Positions 1 to 9,225 of a stretch of 37,932 bases of DNA are shown here, one piece after another. The stretch lies in the NCBI GenBank assembly GCA_964550025.1, contig CAZJYI010000118.1, positions 1 to 37,932 of the forward strand. Reading direction: 5' to 3'. The DNA comes from CAZJYI01 sp964550025 (lineage in GTDB: Bacteria; Verrucomicrobiota; Kiritimatiellia; UBA8416; CAYOBW01). The notes beneath the pieces are model-generated. The model worked only from the letters and a program-made list of their open reading frames with translations. It did no database searches and was not told the DNA's origin. The position numbers and the translations under genes were made by a program. Every line of letters begins with the position of its first letter. Positions within the stretch are counted from its first letter, which is position 1.

Positions 1-2
1 AC

Positions 3-2309
3 TTCACGCGCCTGATCATGACGATGAATCCCGACGGGACGCAGCAGATGGCCTACTACGGCAGCAATTCCTATTGGCCGACATCGTTGCTGATGCCACG
101 GCCGGTTCCGGGGCATCCTTCGAAGTTCGTGGGTATCGTCAGCGGTCACCATGGCACGCGGCGCAGCGGGGAGCTGTACGTCTTTGACCCGGCGGTTGGC
201 CGCCACGAGGTGGAAGGGGTGGTGCAGCAGATTCCGGGGCGGGACAAGAAGGTTGAGCCGATTATTCGCGATCGGTTGGTGGACAACTCGTGGCCGCAGT
301 TTCTGCATCCGTACCCGTTGGACGAGAACTACCTCCTGGTGGCGGCCAAGATGACCAAGAACGACCGCTGGGCGATCTACCTGGTCGATACGTTCGACAA
401 CATGCTCAGGCTGCGGGAGGCGCCGGGGTGCGACCTGTACGAGCCCGTGCCGCTCAGACCGACGGAGCGGCCGCCCGTCATTCCGAACAAGGTTGACCCG
501 GAGCGTGAGGACGGGGTCGTCTACCTTGTTGACGTGTACAAGGGGCCGGGTCTGGAGGGCGTGCCCCAGGGGACCGTCAAGGGATTGCGGGTTTTTCAGT
601 GGCATTACGCCTACAACCAGATGGGCGGGCACATGGCCGTGTCGATTGAGGGCGGCTGGGACATCAAGCGCATCCTGGGCACCGTTCCGGTGGAAGAAGA
701 CGGCTCCGCGCTGTTCCGTGTTCCTGCCAACACGCCGTTGGCCGTACAGCCGGTGGATGCCGAGGGGCGCGCCATGCAGGTGATGCGGAGCTGGTTCACG
801 GCGCAGCGGGGCGAGGTGCTCAGTTGCGTTGGCTGCCACGAACCGCAGAACGAGGCCCCCGTGACCACGGTCACGCTGGCTTCGCGTCGCGATCCGAGTG
901 AGATCACGCCGTGGCTTGGGCCGGCCCGCGGACTGAGCTTCATTCGCGACGTGCAGCCCGTCCTGGACAAGCGCTGCGTCGTCTGCCACGACGGCAGCAA
1001 GCCCCAGTTGCCGAACTTCAAGGATACGGAGAAGGACCTCGGGTTCACAAAATCGTACCACGCGCTTCACCCGTACGTCCGCCGGCCCGGACCGGAGAGC
1101 GACTATCACATCTTCCGGCCCATGGAGTATCACGCGTCGACGAGTGAGCTCATCCAGATGCTCGAGAAGGGCCACAACGGCGTCAAGCTGGACGAGGATG
1201 AATGGAGCCGTCTTTACACGTGGATTGACCTTAACGCGCCGGATCACGGCACGTGGGGCGAGCAGCGTGGCGAAAGCCCCTTCATGGCCCGCCGGGCGGA
1301 AATGATGAGACTCTACGCCTGTGTCAACACTGACCCCGAAGCGATTCCTGTGGCCAAGGCTCCCGTTACGCCTCGTGAGCCCGGGCCAGCGCCGAAACCC
1401 CCGGCCGCGGCGAAACTCGCGGGATGGCCGTTGTCGCCTGCCGAGGCCACGGCGCTGCAGAAACGGCTGGGCGAGACCGAGCGCGAGGTGGCGCTTGACA
1501 ACGGCGTCAAGCTGGCCCTCGTGCGTGTGCCGGCCGGTCGGTTCGTGATGGGGGACGTGAACGGATTCTCCGACGAGTGGTCGCAGACGGCCGTCACGAT
1601 CGATAAGCCCTTCTGGATTGGCCGGCTCGAAGTGAGCAACCGGCAGTTCGCGCAGTTCGACCCGGCGCACGACAGCCGCTACATCGACCAGCAGTGGAAG
1701 GACCACACGGGGCCCGGCTATCCCGCCAACGAGCCGGACCAGCCGGTAATCCGCGTCACCTGGAACCAGGCCATGGATTTTTGCCGTTGGCTCAGCAGCA
1801 GAACCGGAACGAAGTTCACCCTGCCTACCGAGGCGCAGTGGGAGTACGCCTGCCGCGCCGGGTCGGCAACGCCGCTCTGGTACGGGGACGAGGAGACTGA
1901 TTTCAGCAAGATGGAGAACCTGGCGGACAAGAGCATCGTCAGATTGGCGGTGAAAGGCGTCAATCCGAAGCCGGTGTCGAACCCGAATCGGACGGTGGAT
2001 TTCGTGCCGCGCGAGCGGCGGTTCGACGACAAGCAGATGATTGCCACTGCCACGGGGGCGTATGGTGCAAACCCGTGGGGCCTGCACGACATGCACGGCA
2101 ACGTGGCGGAGTGGACGCTTAGTGACTACCGACCCTATCCGTACCGCGAGGACGATGGGCGCAATGCGGGAAGCGAGGGCACGGCCAAGGTCATGCGTGG
2201 TGGATCATGGCGTGACCGCCCGGCCTGGGCGCGGTCGTCGATTCGCAGGCACTACCAACCCTGGCAGCCGGTGTACAACGGCGGCTTCCGCGTGGTGATG
2301 GAGGACTAG
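3..2309 (+). CDS. HzsA-like diheme protein fused to an FGE/SUMF1-like domain (5' partial)
   Basis: The reading frame is open from base 3, so the gene begins upstream of the window; the first Met is at base 18 (numbering below starts there). The N-terminal 260 residues look like the beta-propeller/HZS-alpha-type region of planctomycete proteins. Two c-type haem motifs follow: CVGCH at residues 270-274 and CVVCH at 320-324. From about residue 490 to the end is a formylglycine-generating-enzyme (SUMF1) fold, with LPTEAQWEYACRAG, GLHDMHGNVAEW, RGGSW and GFRVV. The paired cysteines that true FGE uses for copper and catalysis, normally after RGGSW, are absent, so sulfatase activation is unlikely; this domain more likely binds ligand or partner. 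Haem motifs require export and cytochrome c maturation, so the protein is probably periplasmic. The next gene starts 2 bp downstream, indicating an operon. Family assignment is from motifs; substrate unknown. Confidence 0.82.
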   Translation, partial: FTRLIMTMNPDGTQQMAYYGSNSYWPTSLLMPRPVPGHPSKFVGIVSGHHGTRRSGELYVFDPAVGRHEVEGVVQQIPGRDKKVEPIIRDRLVDNSWPQFLHPYPLDENYLLVAAKMTKNDRWAIYLVDTFDNMLRLREAPGCDLYEPVPLRPTERPPVIPNKVDPEREDGVVYLVDVYKGPGLEGVPQGTVKGLRVFQWHYAYNQMGGHMAVSIEGGWDIKRILGTVPVEEDGSALFRVPANTPLAVQPVDAEGRAMQVMRSWFTAQRGEVLSCVGCHEPQNEAPVTTVTLASRRDPSEITPWLGPARGLSFIRDVQPVLDKRCVVCHDGSKPQLPNFKDTEKDLGFTKSYHALHPYVRRPGPESDYHIFRPMEYHASTSELIQMLEKGHNGVKLDEDEWSRLYTWIDLNAPDHGTWGEQRGESPFMARRAEMMRLYACVNTDPEAIPVAKAPVTPREPGPAPKPPAAAKLAGWPLSPAEATALQKRLGETEREVALDNGVKLALVRVPAGRFVMGDVNGFSDEWSQTAVTIDKPFWIGRLEVSNRQFAQFDPAHDSRYIDQQWKDHTGPGYPANEPDQPVIRVTWNQAMDFCRWLSSRTGTKFTLPTEAQWEYACRAGSATPLWYGDEETDFSKMENLADKSIVRLAVKGVNPKPVSNPNRTVDFVPRERRFDDKQMIATATGAYGANPWGLHDMHGNVAEWTLSDYRPYPYREDDGRNAGSEGTAKVMRGGSWRDRPAWARSSIRRHYQPWQPVYNGGFRVVMED

Positions 2310-2311
2310 AT

Positions 2312-3022
2312 ATGAAGCTGTGGTTATGTCCGGCGGCCCTGGCGATGGCCGCGTTGTTCTGTGAGTGTGCGATCGGGGAGCCCGAGGCGACGAAGACTCC
2401 GGAGTCCGGCTGTGAACCGGGGGAGGGGCCGTGTCTGGTGAAGGATGCCGTCAAGCCCAAGGGAGGCGAGCAGGCAAAGGACATTCCTTTCGCCGGCGGT
2501 GACCTTTTCGCCGAGGACTACAAGAACCCCGTGCAATTTGACAGTAAGCGCCTGTGGGCTGCTTCGTACCTCTATGCCGAGGCTCCGGAAACGGTCGTCG
2601 AGGAGTGGATCGGCAAGAAACCGGAGACGAAGGGCAAGTACGTGCTGCTCGAGATCTGGAATACGTGGTGTCCGCCCTGTCGGCGCTCCCTCGCTCTGCT
2701 GAACGGTTTCCACGAACGCTACGGTGACGAGCTTGTCGTCATCGGTCTCTGTGACGAAAGCGTGGCGGCCGTGAAGGAGTGCATGCAGCGTCCGAATTGC
2801 GGGATAGAGTTTTTCAACGCCGTGGACACGCAGGCCAGGACCAAGAAGGCGTTGGGTGTTGTCGGTGTGCCGCACACCATCGTCATCGAACCGGGCGGCT
2901 ACGTCGTGTGGGAAGGCTTTCCTCTGCAGAAGGGTTACGAGCTCACCGACGACATTATCGAGAAGATCCTCGCCGTGGGGCGGGCGCAGGCGAAGAAAGA
3001 GGAACAGCCTACAGGAAAATGA
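2312..3022 (+). CDS. exported TlpA/ResA-like thioredoxin
   Basis: 236 residues. The N-terminus is a signal peptide (MKLWLCPAALAMAALF); no good lipobox is visible. After a charged linker, a thioredoxin fold begins near residue 105. Its active site is WCPPC with redox cysteines at C120 and C123, the form typical of TlpA/ResA/DsbE proteins that reduce periplasmic disulfides or apocytochrome c. GVPHTIVI later supplies the cis-proline loop. It starts 2 bp after the diheme HzsA-like gene, so the two are cotranscribed; a role in keeping the haem-binding cysteines of the upstream protein reduced is plausible inference. The 3' end overlaps the convergent FHA gene by 14 bp, with no intrinsic terminator between them. 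Confidence 0.85.
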   Translation: MKLWLCPAALAMAALFCECAIGEPEATKTPESGCEPGEGPCLVKDAVKPKGGEQAKDIPFAGGDLFAEDYKNPVQFDSKRLWAASYLYAEAPETVVEEWIGKKPETKGKYVLLEIWNTWCPPCRRSLALLNGFHERYGDELVVIGLCDESVAAVKECMQRPNCGIEFFNAVDTQARTKKALGVVGVPHTIVIEPGGYVVWEGFPLQKGYELTDDIIEKILAVGRAQAKKEEQPTGK

Positions 3023-3959
3023 TGAGCGTGGCGAGCGCGGCCAGTCCCAGGACGATAGCGGCGATGATCATGATGCGGCGGTTGCGGGCGCGCTTCTCCT
3101 GGATCTGACGCAGGAACTTGACTGCCTCGGGGTTCATCGGTTGGGTATGGCCGCCGTCCTCGCTCGGGACCTGCGCCCAGGCTTCGGGTTGTGGCACGAA
3201 GTCATCCGCGGCCGGTTCGAAGGCCTCATCCTTGCTGATGATCTGGCCCGGGCGAATGTTGTCCACGGATACGAAATCGAAGTCGTCCTCCGGAACGTCC
3301 GTACGGGCGCGCACGTCGACGATTCCTGACCCCGTATCGTGGCCCTTGGCCACTTGTACGGGAACGGCGGCGTCTTCAGCGCTGACCAGGTCATCGAACT
3401 CATCTACCGGAGCGATGGCGTCTTCGGCACTTACCAGTTCATCGAACTCATCGTCAGGAGCGGTCGCAGCCACTTCGTCACGCAAGGGGGGCGAGGGGGC
3501 GGGAGTGGATACACGTGCCGGCTGTGGGGGGGGCGGTTCCGGCGGGGAGGGTGCTTGCGGGACCGGAGATGCCGCCGGGCCCGGCGGTTCGGGCAGGGAT
3601 TCCGGGAGTGTTTCTTCCGACGTGAGAGGCTCCTCGGTGAGGGCGGCGCCGCCGGTGTCTGACGCATCGGGGATGCGTCGAAACAGCAGAACCGTTGTCA
3701 CCCCCAGGGATAGGCGCTGTCCGTCCTTCAACTCGGCCGTTCCCGTCAAGTCCTGTCCGTCGAGTTGGGCGCCATGGCTGCTCAGGTTCTTCACCGTTGC
3801 CCGGTCACCCGAGACCGTGATGGACAGATGTTTGCGCGACACATCCATGGCGGCCACACGCACACCGCATTCCGACGAGCGTCCGATTACCGTTTCTCCC
3901 TCGCACAGCGTGAAGTCTTTTCCCTGCGCGAAGCCCATTTCGACGATCAGTTTCAACAT
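3009..3959 (-). CDS. FHA-domain protein with C-terminal membrane anchor, T6SS-linked
   Basis: 316 residues. Residues 1-90 form a forkhead-associated domain: G26-R27, S41-R42-K-H44 and N58-L-S-S-H-G63 are the phosphothreonine-pocket and core residues. A long Pro/Glu/Ala-rich linker follows, with a near-duplicated acidic segment (DEFDELVSAEDA then DEFDDLVSAEDA). A single membrane helix ends the protein (IIAAIVLGLAALATLIIFL), so it is tail-anchored with the FHA domain in the cytoplasm. It is the last gene of the T6SS operon. FHA proteins act in the threonine-phosphorylation pathway that switches T6SS on in other bacteria; here no kinase or phosphatase is visible. No clear Shine-Dalgarno sequence precedes the ATG. 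The usual T6SS FHA protein (TagH/ImpI) carries a C-terminal domain this one lacks; that domain may be encoded at 11339-12298. Confidence 0.82.
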   Translation of the reverse strand: MLKLIVEMGFAQGKDFTLCEGETVIGRSSECGVRVAAMDVSRKHLSITVSGDRATVKNLSSHGAQLDGQDLTGTAELKDGQRLSLGVTTVLLFRRIPDASDTGGAALTEEPLTSEETLPESLPEPPGPAASPVPQAPSPPEPPPPQPARVSTPAPSPPLRDEVAATAPDDEFDELVSAEDAIAPVDEFDDLVSAEDAAVPVQVAKGHDTGSGIVDVRARTDVPEDDFDFVSVDNIRPGQIISKDEAFEPAADDFVPQPEAWAQVPSEDGGHTQPMNPEAVKFLRQIQEKRARNRRIMIIAAIVLGLAALATLIIFL

Positions 3960-4104
3960 GGCGACGGAATACTACCGGATTGCAGAGACAATTGGAACAG
4001 GGAATTGTGCTTGTCAGCCCGCCCACGCTCGCGGCTACAGGGACAGGCGAAAAGAGGAGCGGATTGTCACCTCGGCCCGGGTGGCGGAACGGTTGATCTC
4101 TCGG

Positions 4105-5151
4105 TCACCGTCCGCCGAACAGGCTCCTGACCTTGCCGAAGAGGCCTTTGACGGAGCCGGCGGCGTCGTTCTCGTCCGAGAGGCCCGCTTCCATGATGTG
4201 ACGTCGCATCTCGGATGCCCCGTCACGCCAGGACGCCAGCATTTCGTCGGCGTGGCGATTGAAGTCCTCATCGAGGTTGTAGGGGATGTCCGTTGCCGAC
4301 GGCAATCCCTGCCGGGAGGCGCGCAGGCAGAAGAGTTGCTGTGGGCGCGGCGTGCCGACAATGATGTCGAGCCAATCTCTCTCCAGGTGCTGCGCGAGGA
4401 ACAGGGGAGGGCGGGGAGAAAGCACGGTATGCATTACGCCCACCCACAGGGCCAGGGTCGGTCCCCCGTCGCTCCGGTTCAGGGGAACACGCAGATGCTG
4501 GGGTTGTGGCGGATCCCCCTTGGTGTAGGCGGCGGGATCCGCGTGCGATCCCATCTCGCGCTCGATCTTGTACAGCACGCGCTTGAAACCGTATCCTCGG
4601 TCGCCCAGTTCGCAGAGTCGCTCTGCCACGTCGGTCGACATGAACCATCCGGGAATGGCCGTTCCTCCGTCCAGGGCCGCAGCGACCGCGGCGGCGAGCT
4701 CCCGGCGCGTGCGGGCAACCGCCGTTTGCACGGCCTCGGCGGATGATTCGTTTCGGCAGATTTCCTCCAGGGCTGTAAGGCGCGGCGGCAGTTCCTCGAG
4801 CAGCCACGGCAGCGTTGTGCCCGGACATTGCGCGCAAACAACCATGGGGTAGCGTTTGCGACCCTTTCCGTCGGAGGAAGACCAGAACTTGCCGATGATG
4901 GCCGCGCCGGGCTCGACGTACAGGAACAGATGGTGGAAGTCGGGTATGCGCTGGTGCTCGTCCAGATTCTCCCAGGCCCCGGCGTCGATGTTGCCGCCGA
5001 TGCCGTTCATGTAGAGCATGCGCTTGAACGTCACGAGCCGGGCCGTCTCCACACCGATGTCGTCGATGTGATCATCCCAGCCCGGGTGCTTGCCAAACGC
5101 GGCAACGTAGACCTTTGCCGCTTCCCCGATTGTTTCCAGCCCTTTATCCAT
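4105..5151 (-). CDS. tagF: TagF-like T6SS-associated protein
   Basis: 348 residues. The N-terminal half matches the TagF family pattern: FGKHPGWDDHI near residues 19-29 (family form FGKLPxRGDF) and GKFWSSSDGKGRKRYPMVV (family form of the serine/arginine segment followed by YPL). The C-terminal half is less conserved and rich in Arg/Glu. TagF is a cytoplasmic post-translational repressor of T6SS in Pseudomonas and Agrobacterium, where it works with or against FHA proteins; its place directly upstream of an FHA gene fits. The ATG at 5151 is preceded by AGGTGA. No PppA phosphatase fusion is present. The 145 bp gap to the FHA gene shows no strong signal. Confidence 0.8.
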   Translation of the reverse strand: MDKGLETIGEAAKVYVAAFGKHPGWDDHIDDIGVETARLVTFKRMLYMNGIGGNIDAGAWENLDEHQRIPDFHHLFLYVEPGAAIIGKFWSSSDGKGRKRYPMVVCAQCPGTTLPWLLEELPPRLTALEEICRNESSAEAVQTAVARTRRELAAAVAAALDGGTAIPGWFMSTDVAERLCELGDRGYGFKRVLYKIEREMGSHADPAAYTKGDPPQPQHLRVPLNRSDGGPTLALWVGVMHTVLSPRPPLFLAQHLERDWLDIIVGTPRPQQLFCLRASRQGLPSATDIPYNLDEDFNRHADEMLASWRDGASEMRRHIMEAGLSDENDAAGSVKGLFGKVRSLFGGR

Positions 5152-5204
5152 GGATCACCTGGCTCAGCTATCTGGTTGCCTTGAACTCAGCCCACGAGGC
5201 CCCT

Positions 5205-5239
5205 GTCCACTGCCGACTGCCCCCTGCCCACTGCCCCCT
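5205..5239. repeat. heptamer simple repeat, 5 copies
   Basis: Five head-to-tail 7-bp units: GTCCACT, GCCGACT, GCCCCCT, GCCCACT, GCCCCCT. They sit in the 98 bp gap between the tssM stop and the tagF start. Period-7 or period-9 intergenic arrays of this kind recur through some PVC genomes; copy number may vary between strains. Confidence 0.75.
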
Positions 5240-5249
5240 GACGTCCTCC

Positions 5250-8200
5250 CTACTCGTACTTCGGCCAGTCCTTAATCGCGGGCAGAGGCTGCTCGAACTC
5301 CAGCGAGAGCCACAACGTGCGTTCGTGCCCGGTTTCGTCCTTCAGCGTGATCTGGATATTCCACTTGTTTGGTGATTCCTGCGACTGTTCGGCGGGCAGC
5401 GTGTGCAGCATCCGCAGGGCGGCCCATGTCCCCTCGAACTGCACGGTGCGGTCCGGTTTGGTGTCGCTGTGGTAGCGGTACATGTCAAACTCGAAGCGGT
5501 CTCCGGGGTACATTACGCGCCCGACCAGAGTGGACTTTGCCTGGTGAGTGCGGTATTTCTTGGTGCGCCGTCCTCCGCTTTCGACCAGCTCCATGACCGT
5601 CCAGACCGGCAGGACGCTGTCATCACGCATCTCTCCCTTGCCAAAGGCGTCGAGCAGCCGCTGTTGTTCCTTGGGCGTCGGGAGCCAGATCTTGCAGGCC
5701 AGCCGTCGGTTCTCCTGCGTGGGAATCGAGGCGAGCATCGCTTTTGCTGATGCGATCCACTTCGCCTTGTCCCCCAATTCCAGCGACCGCAGACGCTCTA
5801 TCTGGTGGTCTGTTCGGGCGATCTTGAGCTCCGCCCCCTCGCCCAGCGTTTTGCCGCCCTCGACGGGTATCATCGGCTGGACCTGGTTCAGAGCGTCAAC
5901 CGCGGCGGCCAGGTCCTTGACGGACAGGTCGGCTTCTCCCGGTTCCGGAAGGTCAAGCGGGAAGCGGGCGTAGCGTTGCAGCGTGGGCAGGACCTCGCGT
6001 GTCTTCATCAGCGCGTCATCCGCCAGCGATACCAGCCCGCCGTGCAGGAAGTCGTCCCAGTACTGGGCCGCGTAGCCCTTGTGCTCCTCGGTCAGCACGT
6101 TCATGTAGTCCTGGCGGAAGTCCTTCGCCGTTGTGGCCAGTACCGTCTCCCGGTCCTGCATGGAGTCGGCGGACATGCGCGACCAGTTCTCGAGCGTCTG
6201 TTCGCACTCGCGCCGGAAGACACGGCTCGCCACGCATTCCAGACCGTCGGCCGCAAGCTTGCGTATGATGGTGATCTTCTCCTGCTGCCCCTCGCCGACG
6301 GCCTCGCCATATCCCGTGAACACATCGTCGATGCGGCGGCAGAGCTTTTCCAGGTCTTCGTGGACGTGCGCCACTTCCGAGCGGGCGATGAGTGCGTGAT
6401 ACCGGTCCCACGTCAGCTTGGGAACCCGCATCTCTTCGGGGATACGAATGGGTTCGAAGGCGGGGAACCGCTTTCGGTGAGACACCACCAGCGCCAGCGT
6501 CTCCGAGTACAGCGTTGCGAAGTCATTGAACTGGCTGCCGATGCCCGATTGCAGCAGGCTGTCGGACACTTCCTTCAGCCCCTTCTTCGCGCGCTCGCGG
6601 ATTTCGTCGCCGATGTTGCCTTCGAAGTCCGCTCCGACAACCTTGGCGGCGTCCTCGCCGGCGTCTTCGGCGGCTTCCTCAACGGCGGCCAGCAATCCCC
6701 CCTCCGTTTCCGGCAGCGCGAGGGTGGCGAACTCGTTGGTGGCCTCGGCGATGATGTTGGAGATGGCCGTTGCGCAGGCTGCCGCCACGTCGCTCTCGGT
6801 ACACAGCGTGATGGCCGCGAACTGGGACTCGATGTTGGTGAAAGCCGCGTCCATCTTGCCCATTTCCACCTTCAGCAACGCGTATTCTTCCTGCCAGTCT
6901 TTCTCGATCTCGATGAACCCCTTGAGCTGCTGAAGCCTCTCCAGTTCGTCGGCGAACACTTTCAGGAAGTGCGTTTCGGCGTCCGTGTAGCGCTTGGCTT
7001 CAGTCTTGCGGAACTCCTCCAGGATGGGAAAGAGCTCGCTCACCATCTTCATCTGCGCCATGAGGTCACGGTAGCTCTTCAGGTTGGAGCAGTAGCGGAT
7101 GAAGCGCGTCACCCCCTTGTCGATGGCTTCGTTGCGTTCCAGGTGAACGCCGGCGCTCAGCCACTTGGGCGGCCAGGCCGCCTTGCCGCCGTCCTCGGAG
7201 TAGCACCAGTCGACTATCTGCCCGTAGTAGTCGCTGTCATCCTCGCTGTAGGCCGCGTAGTCTTCCCGGCTGAGGACGTACCTGAACAGCGCGTCGACGT
7301 CGATATTCACGTCGCGCGCAAGTTCTTCGGGATACTCCAGCTCGTCTTGGGCAGCCTCGATACGCACCAGTTCGGCCAGCGCTGCCGTGGCCTCGGACGA
7401 CCAGGTGTCGGCCGGATCGTTGGCCATCTTGTCCCGTACCGCGCTCACCAGCGGCGAGAGCACGCTCAGCTCGAACGAGATGCGGTGGGCCTCCATTCGA
7501 CGCCGGTTCAAGCTGCTGTCGAACGGACGGGTGATGCGGAAAATCCAGGGGATCCGGATGGGATGCTGCACGACCGATTGCAGGTGCTGGTGGAACTTGC
7601 TGATCGCGAGCTTCTTCGTCCCCGTGCGAACGCGCGTGCTGCCGTTGTACACGTACACCGGATCTTTCCCCGCTTTGCGGACCACGATGGGGAGCCCCTG
7701 GCCTGCCTTGCCCCTCTCGGGGGAAAGCGCCTTGGCCGTTGAGTTCCAGATGTCTCGCTCGGTCCCGATGCTCTTCGCGAGGCTGCGGCCGCCCAGCCAC
7801 GTCAGCAGGATCAGCACCAGCACGCTGGCAATGCCCGATCCCAGGACGATCGCCCGGCGCCGGGTGTGCTGTTTGCGCACGTTGGTGGCGCGCGTCACCA
7901 ACCCCCATTCCGGGAACATCTTGTTCATGAAGACGTCGCGCAGAAAATAGGAGCGATCGCGTTCCCAGACGCGCCCCTCGGGCAACGACTCGACCGGCAC
8001 GCCCAGTGCCTCGGCCAGCTCGGCGTCGAGCGCGGCCCCTTCGCGCATGGACGAAGTGAAGTAGATCCCGCGCAGGAACAGCGGCTTGGCGGACCACTCG
8101 CTCGAAGTGAAAATCAACTGCAGGTAGCTCTTCAGCGCCGGTACGACGCGGTCGAAGCTGTGCGGAAAATCATACAGCGTGTCGACTTCGTCGAACCGGC

Positions 8201-9188
8201 GGTCCGACAGATCCTGGGACGGGGTCGGGTCCTGCAGCATCCCGAGGCGCCGTCGTTCGACGCGCTTGCGCACGTCGGCCAGGTATGCGGTGACGTTTTC
8301 GGCATTGAAACGTTCGTCGATGGACTGCGGGTTCGACCAACCGAACATCTGGTGCTGCTGGTCGGGCGTGTTCAGATCGTCGAAAAACTCGCGGAACCCG
8401 TTGATCAGGTCGCACTTGGTGATGGCGACGAAGACGGGGAAGCGAATGTCGAGCGTACGCGTGATGAGGTCCATCTGCTGCGACAGACGCTGGGCCTTGC
8501 TCTGGATCTCTTCCGGCGTGTCCTTGATGAGGCTGTCGGCCGGGATGACGAGGAGCAGGCCGTTGACGGGGCAGTCGGGCCGCTGTGCGCGCAGCAGTTT
8601 GAGGAATTCCGTCCACTCGTTGCCCTTGCCGGGTTCGATGGTCTCGAAGATCAGCCGGCCGGCCAGGTCGAGCAGGACGGCGTGGTTCGTGAACCACCAG
8701 TTCATGTTGATGGTTCCGCCTACGCCCTGCAGTTCGTCCTGCAGCCCCGGGGGGAAGCCGACGTTGGAATGCCGGACGGCCTCCGTCTTCCCCGAGCCCG
8801 GTTCGCCGACGATCATGTACCACGGCAGGCTGTAGACGTCCTTGCCGGCGGATTTGAAGCAGGCCATGCCCTCGTCGAACTTGCGGCGCATGTCGTCGAC
8901 TTTGGCGATCTGCTCCGCTTCGCTGACTCCCTGGGGGGCGCCGGCGCTCTGGCTCTGCATCTCCTTGCCGAACTTGGCGGCCTTGCGCTTCTTGCCCTTC
9001 TTGAGCAGCATCATGTAGAGGGCAATGATGCCCCCGACGACAACCACGCCGAGGAGCGCGATCATCATCCCGGTGTTCCCAAAGTGGCGGCGAATCATAA
9101 GGCTGACGCCGCCGAACCCCAGGAGCAGCACGCCCCAGCGCATGGGTTTCGGAAGCTGGCTGAGTCGTATACCCGCTGGCATCAACAT
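5250..9188 (-). CDS. tssM: T6SS inner-membrane core protein TssM (IcmF)
   Basis: 1312 residues, within the usual 1100-1300 range or slightly longer. Two membrane helices lie near residues 17-32 and 37-60, followed by a cytoplasmic nucleotide-binding domain with Walker A GEPGSGKT at 128-135 and a Walker-B-like LLDLAGR in the region after WWFTNHAV. A third helix near 443-465 (VLGSGIASVLVLILLTWLGG) leads into the long periplasmic part (about 465-1312). TssM oligomerises with TssL and, in proteobacteria, TssJ to form the trans-envelope channel. The intact Walker A suggests NTP binding. It lies 37 bp downstream of tssL in the same operon. Very long open frames on the opposite strand (5805-7742, 7866-9278) are GC-driven shadows. 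Confidence 0.93.
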   Translation of the reverse strand: MLMPAGIRLSQLPKPMRWGVLLLGFGGVSLMIRRHFGNTGMMIALLGVVVVGGIIALYMMLLKKGKKRKAAKFGKEMQSQSAGAPQGVSEAEQIAKVDDMRRKFDEGMACFKSAGKDVYSLPWYMIVGEPGSGKTEAVRHSNVGFPPGLQDELQGVGGTINMNWWFTNHAVLLDLAGRLIFETIEPGKGNEWTEFLKLLRAQRPDCPVNGLLLVIPADSLIKDTPEEIQSKAQRLSQQMDLITRTLDIRFPVFVAITKCDLINGFREFFDDLNTPDQQHQMFGWSNPQSIDERFNAENVTAYLADVRKRVERRRLGMLQDPTPSQDLSDRRFDEVDTLYDFPHSFDRVVPALKSYLQLIFTSSEWSAKPLFLRGIYFTSSMREGAALDAELAEALGVPVESLPEGRVWERDRSYFLRDVFMNKMFPEWGLVTRATNVRKQHTRRRAIVLGSGIASVLVLILLTWLGGRSLAKSIGTERDIWNSTAKALSPERGKAGQGLPIVVRKAGKDPVYVYNGSTRVRTGTKKLAISKFHQHLQSVVQHPIRIPWIFRITRPFDSSLNRRRMEAHRISFELSVLSPLVSAVRDKMANDPADTWSSEATAALAELVRIEAAQDELEYPEELARDVNIDVDALFRYVLSREDYAAYSEDDSDYYGQIVDWCYSEDGGKAAWPPKWLSAGVHLERNEAIDKGVTRFIRYCSNLKSYRDLMAQMKMVSELFPILEEFRKTEAKRYTDAETHFLKVFADELERLQQLKGFIEIEKDWQEEYALLKVEMGKMDAAFTNIESQFAAITLCTESDVAAACATAISNIIAEATNEFATLALPETEGGLLAAVEEAAEDAGEDAAKVVGADFEGNIGDEIRERAKKGLKEVSDSLLQSGIGSQFNDFATLYSETLALVVSHRKRFPAFEPIRIPEEMRVPKLTWDRYHALIARSEVAHVHEDLEKLCRRIDDVFTGYGEAVGEGQQEKITIIRKLAADGLECVASRVFRRECEQTLENWSRMSADSMQDRETVLATTAKDFRQDYMNVLTEEHKGYAAQYWDDFLHGGLVSLADDALMKTREVLPTLQRYARFPLDLPEPGEADLSVKDLAAAVDALNQVQPMIPVEGGKTLGEGAELKIARTDHQIERLRSLELGDKAKWIASAKAMLASIPTQENRRLACKIWLPTPKEQQRLLDAFGKGEMRDDSVLPVWTVMELVESGGRRTKKYRTHQAKSTLVGRVMYPGDRFEFDMYRYHSDTKPDRTVQFEGTWAALRMLHTLPAEQSQESPNKWNIQITLKDETGHERTLWLSLEFEQPLPAIKDWPKYE

Positions 9189-9225
9189 AGTATTTTCCTA
9201 TCCTCTTCCGCGTGTTCTGTAGATT

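Noticed and set aside
3118..4746. 542-codon plus-strand frame across the FHA and tagF genes
   Set aside because: Antisense shadow with Ser/Arg/Gly-rich composition; it spans two genuine genes and their gap.
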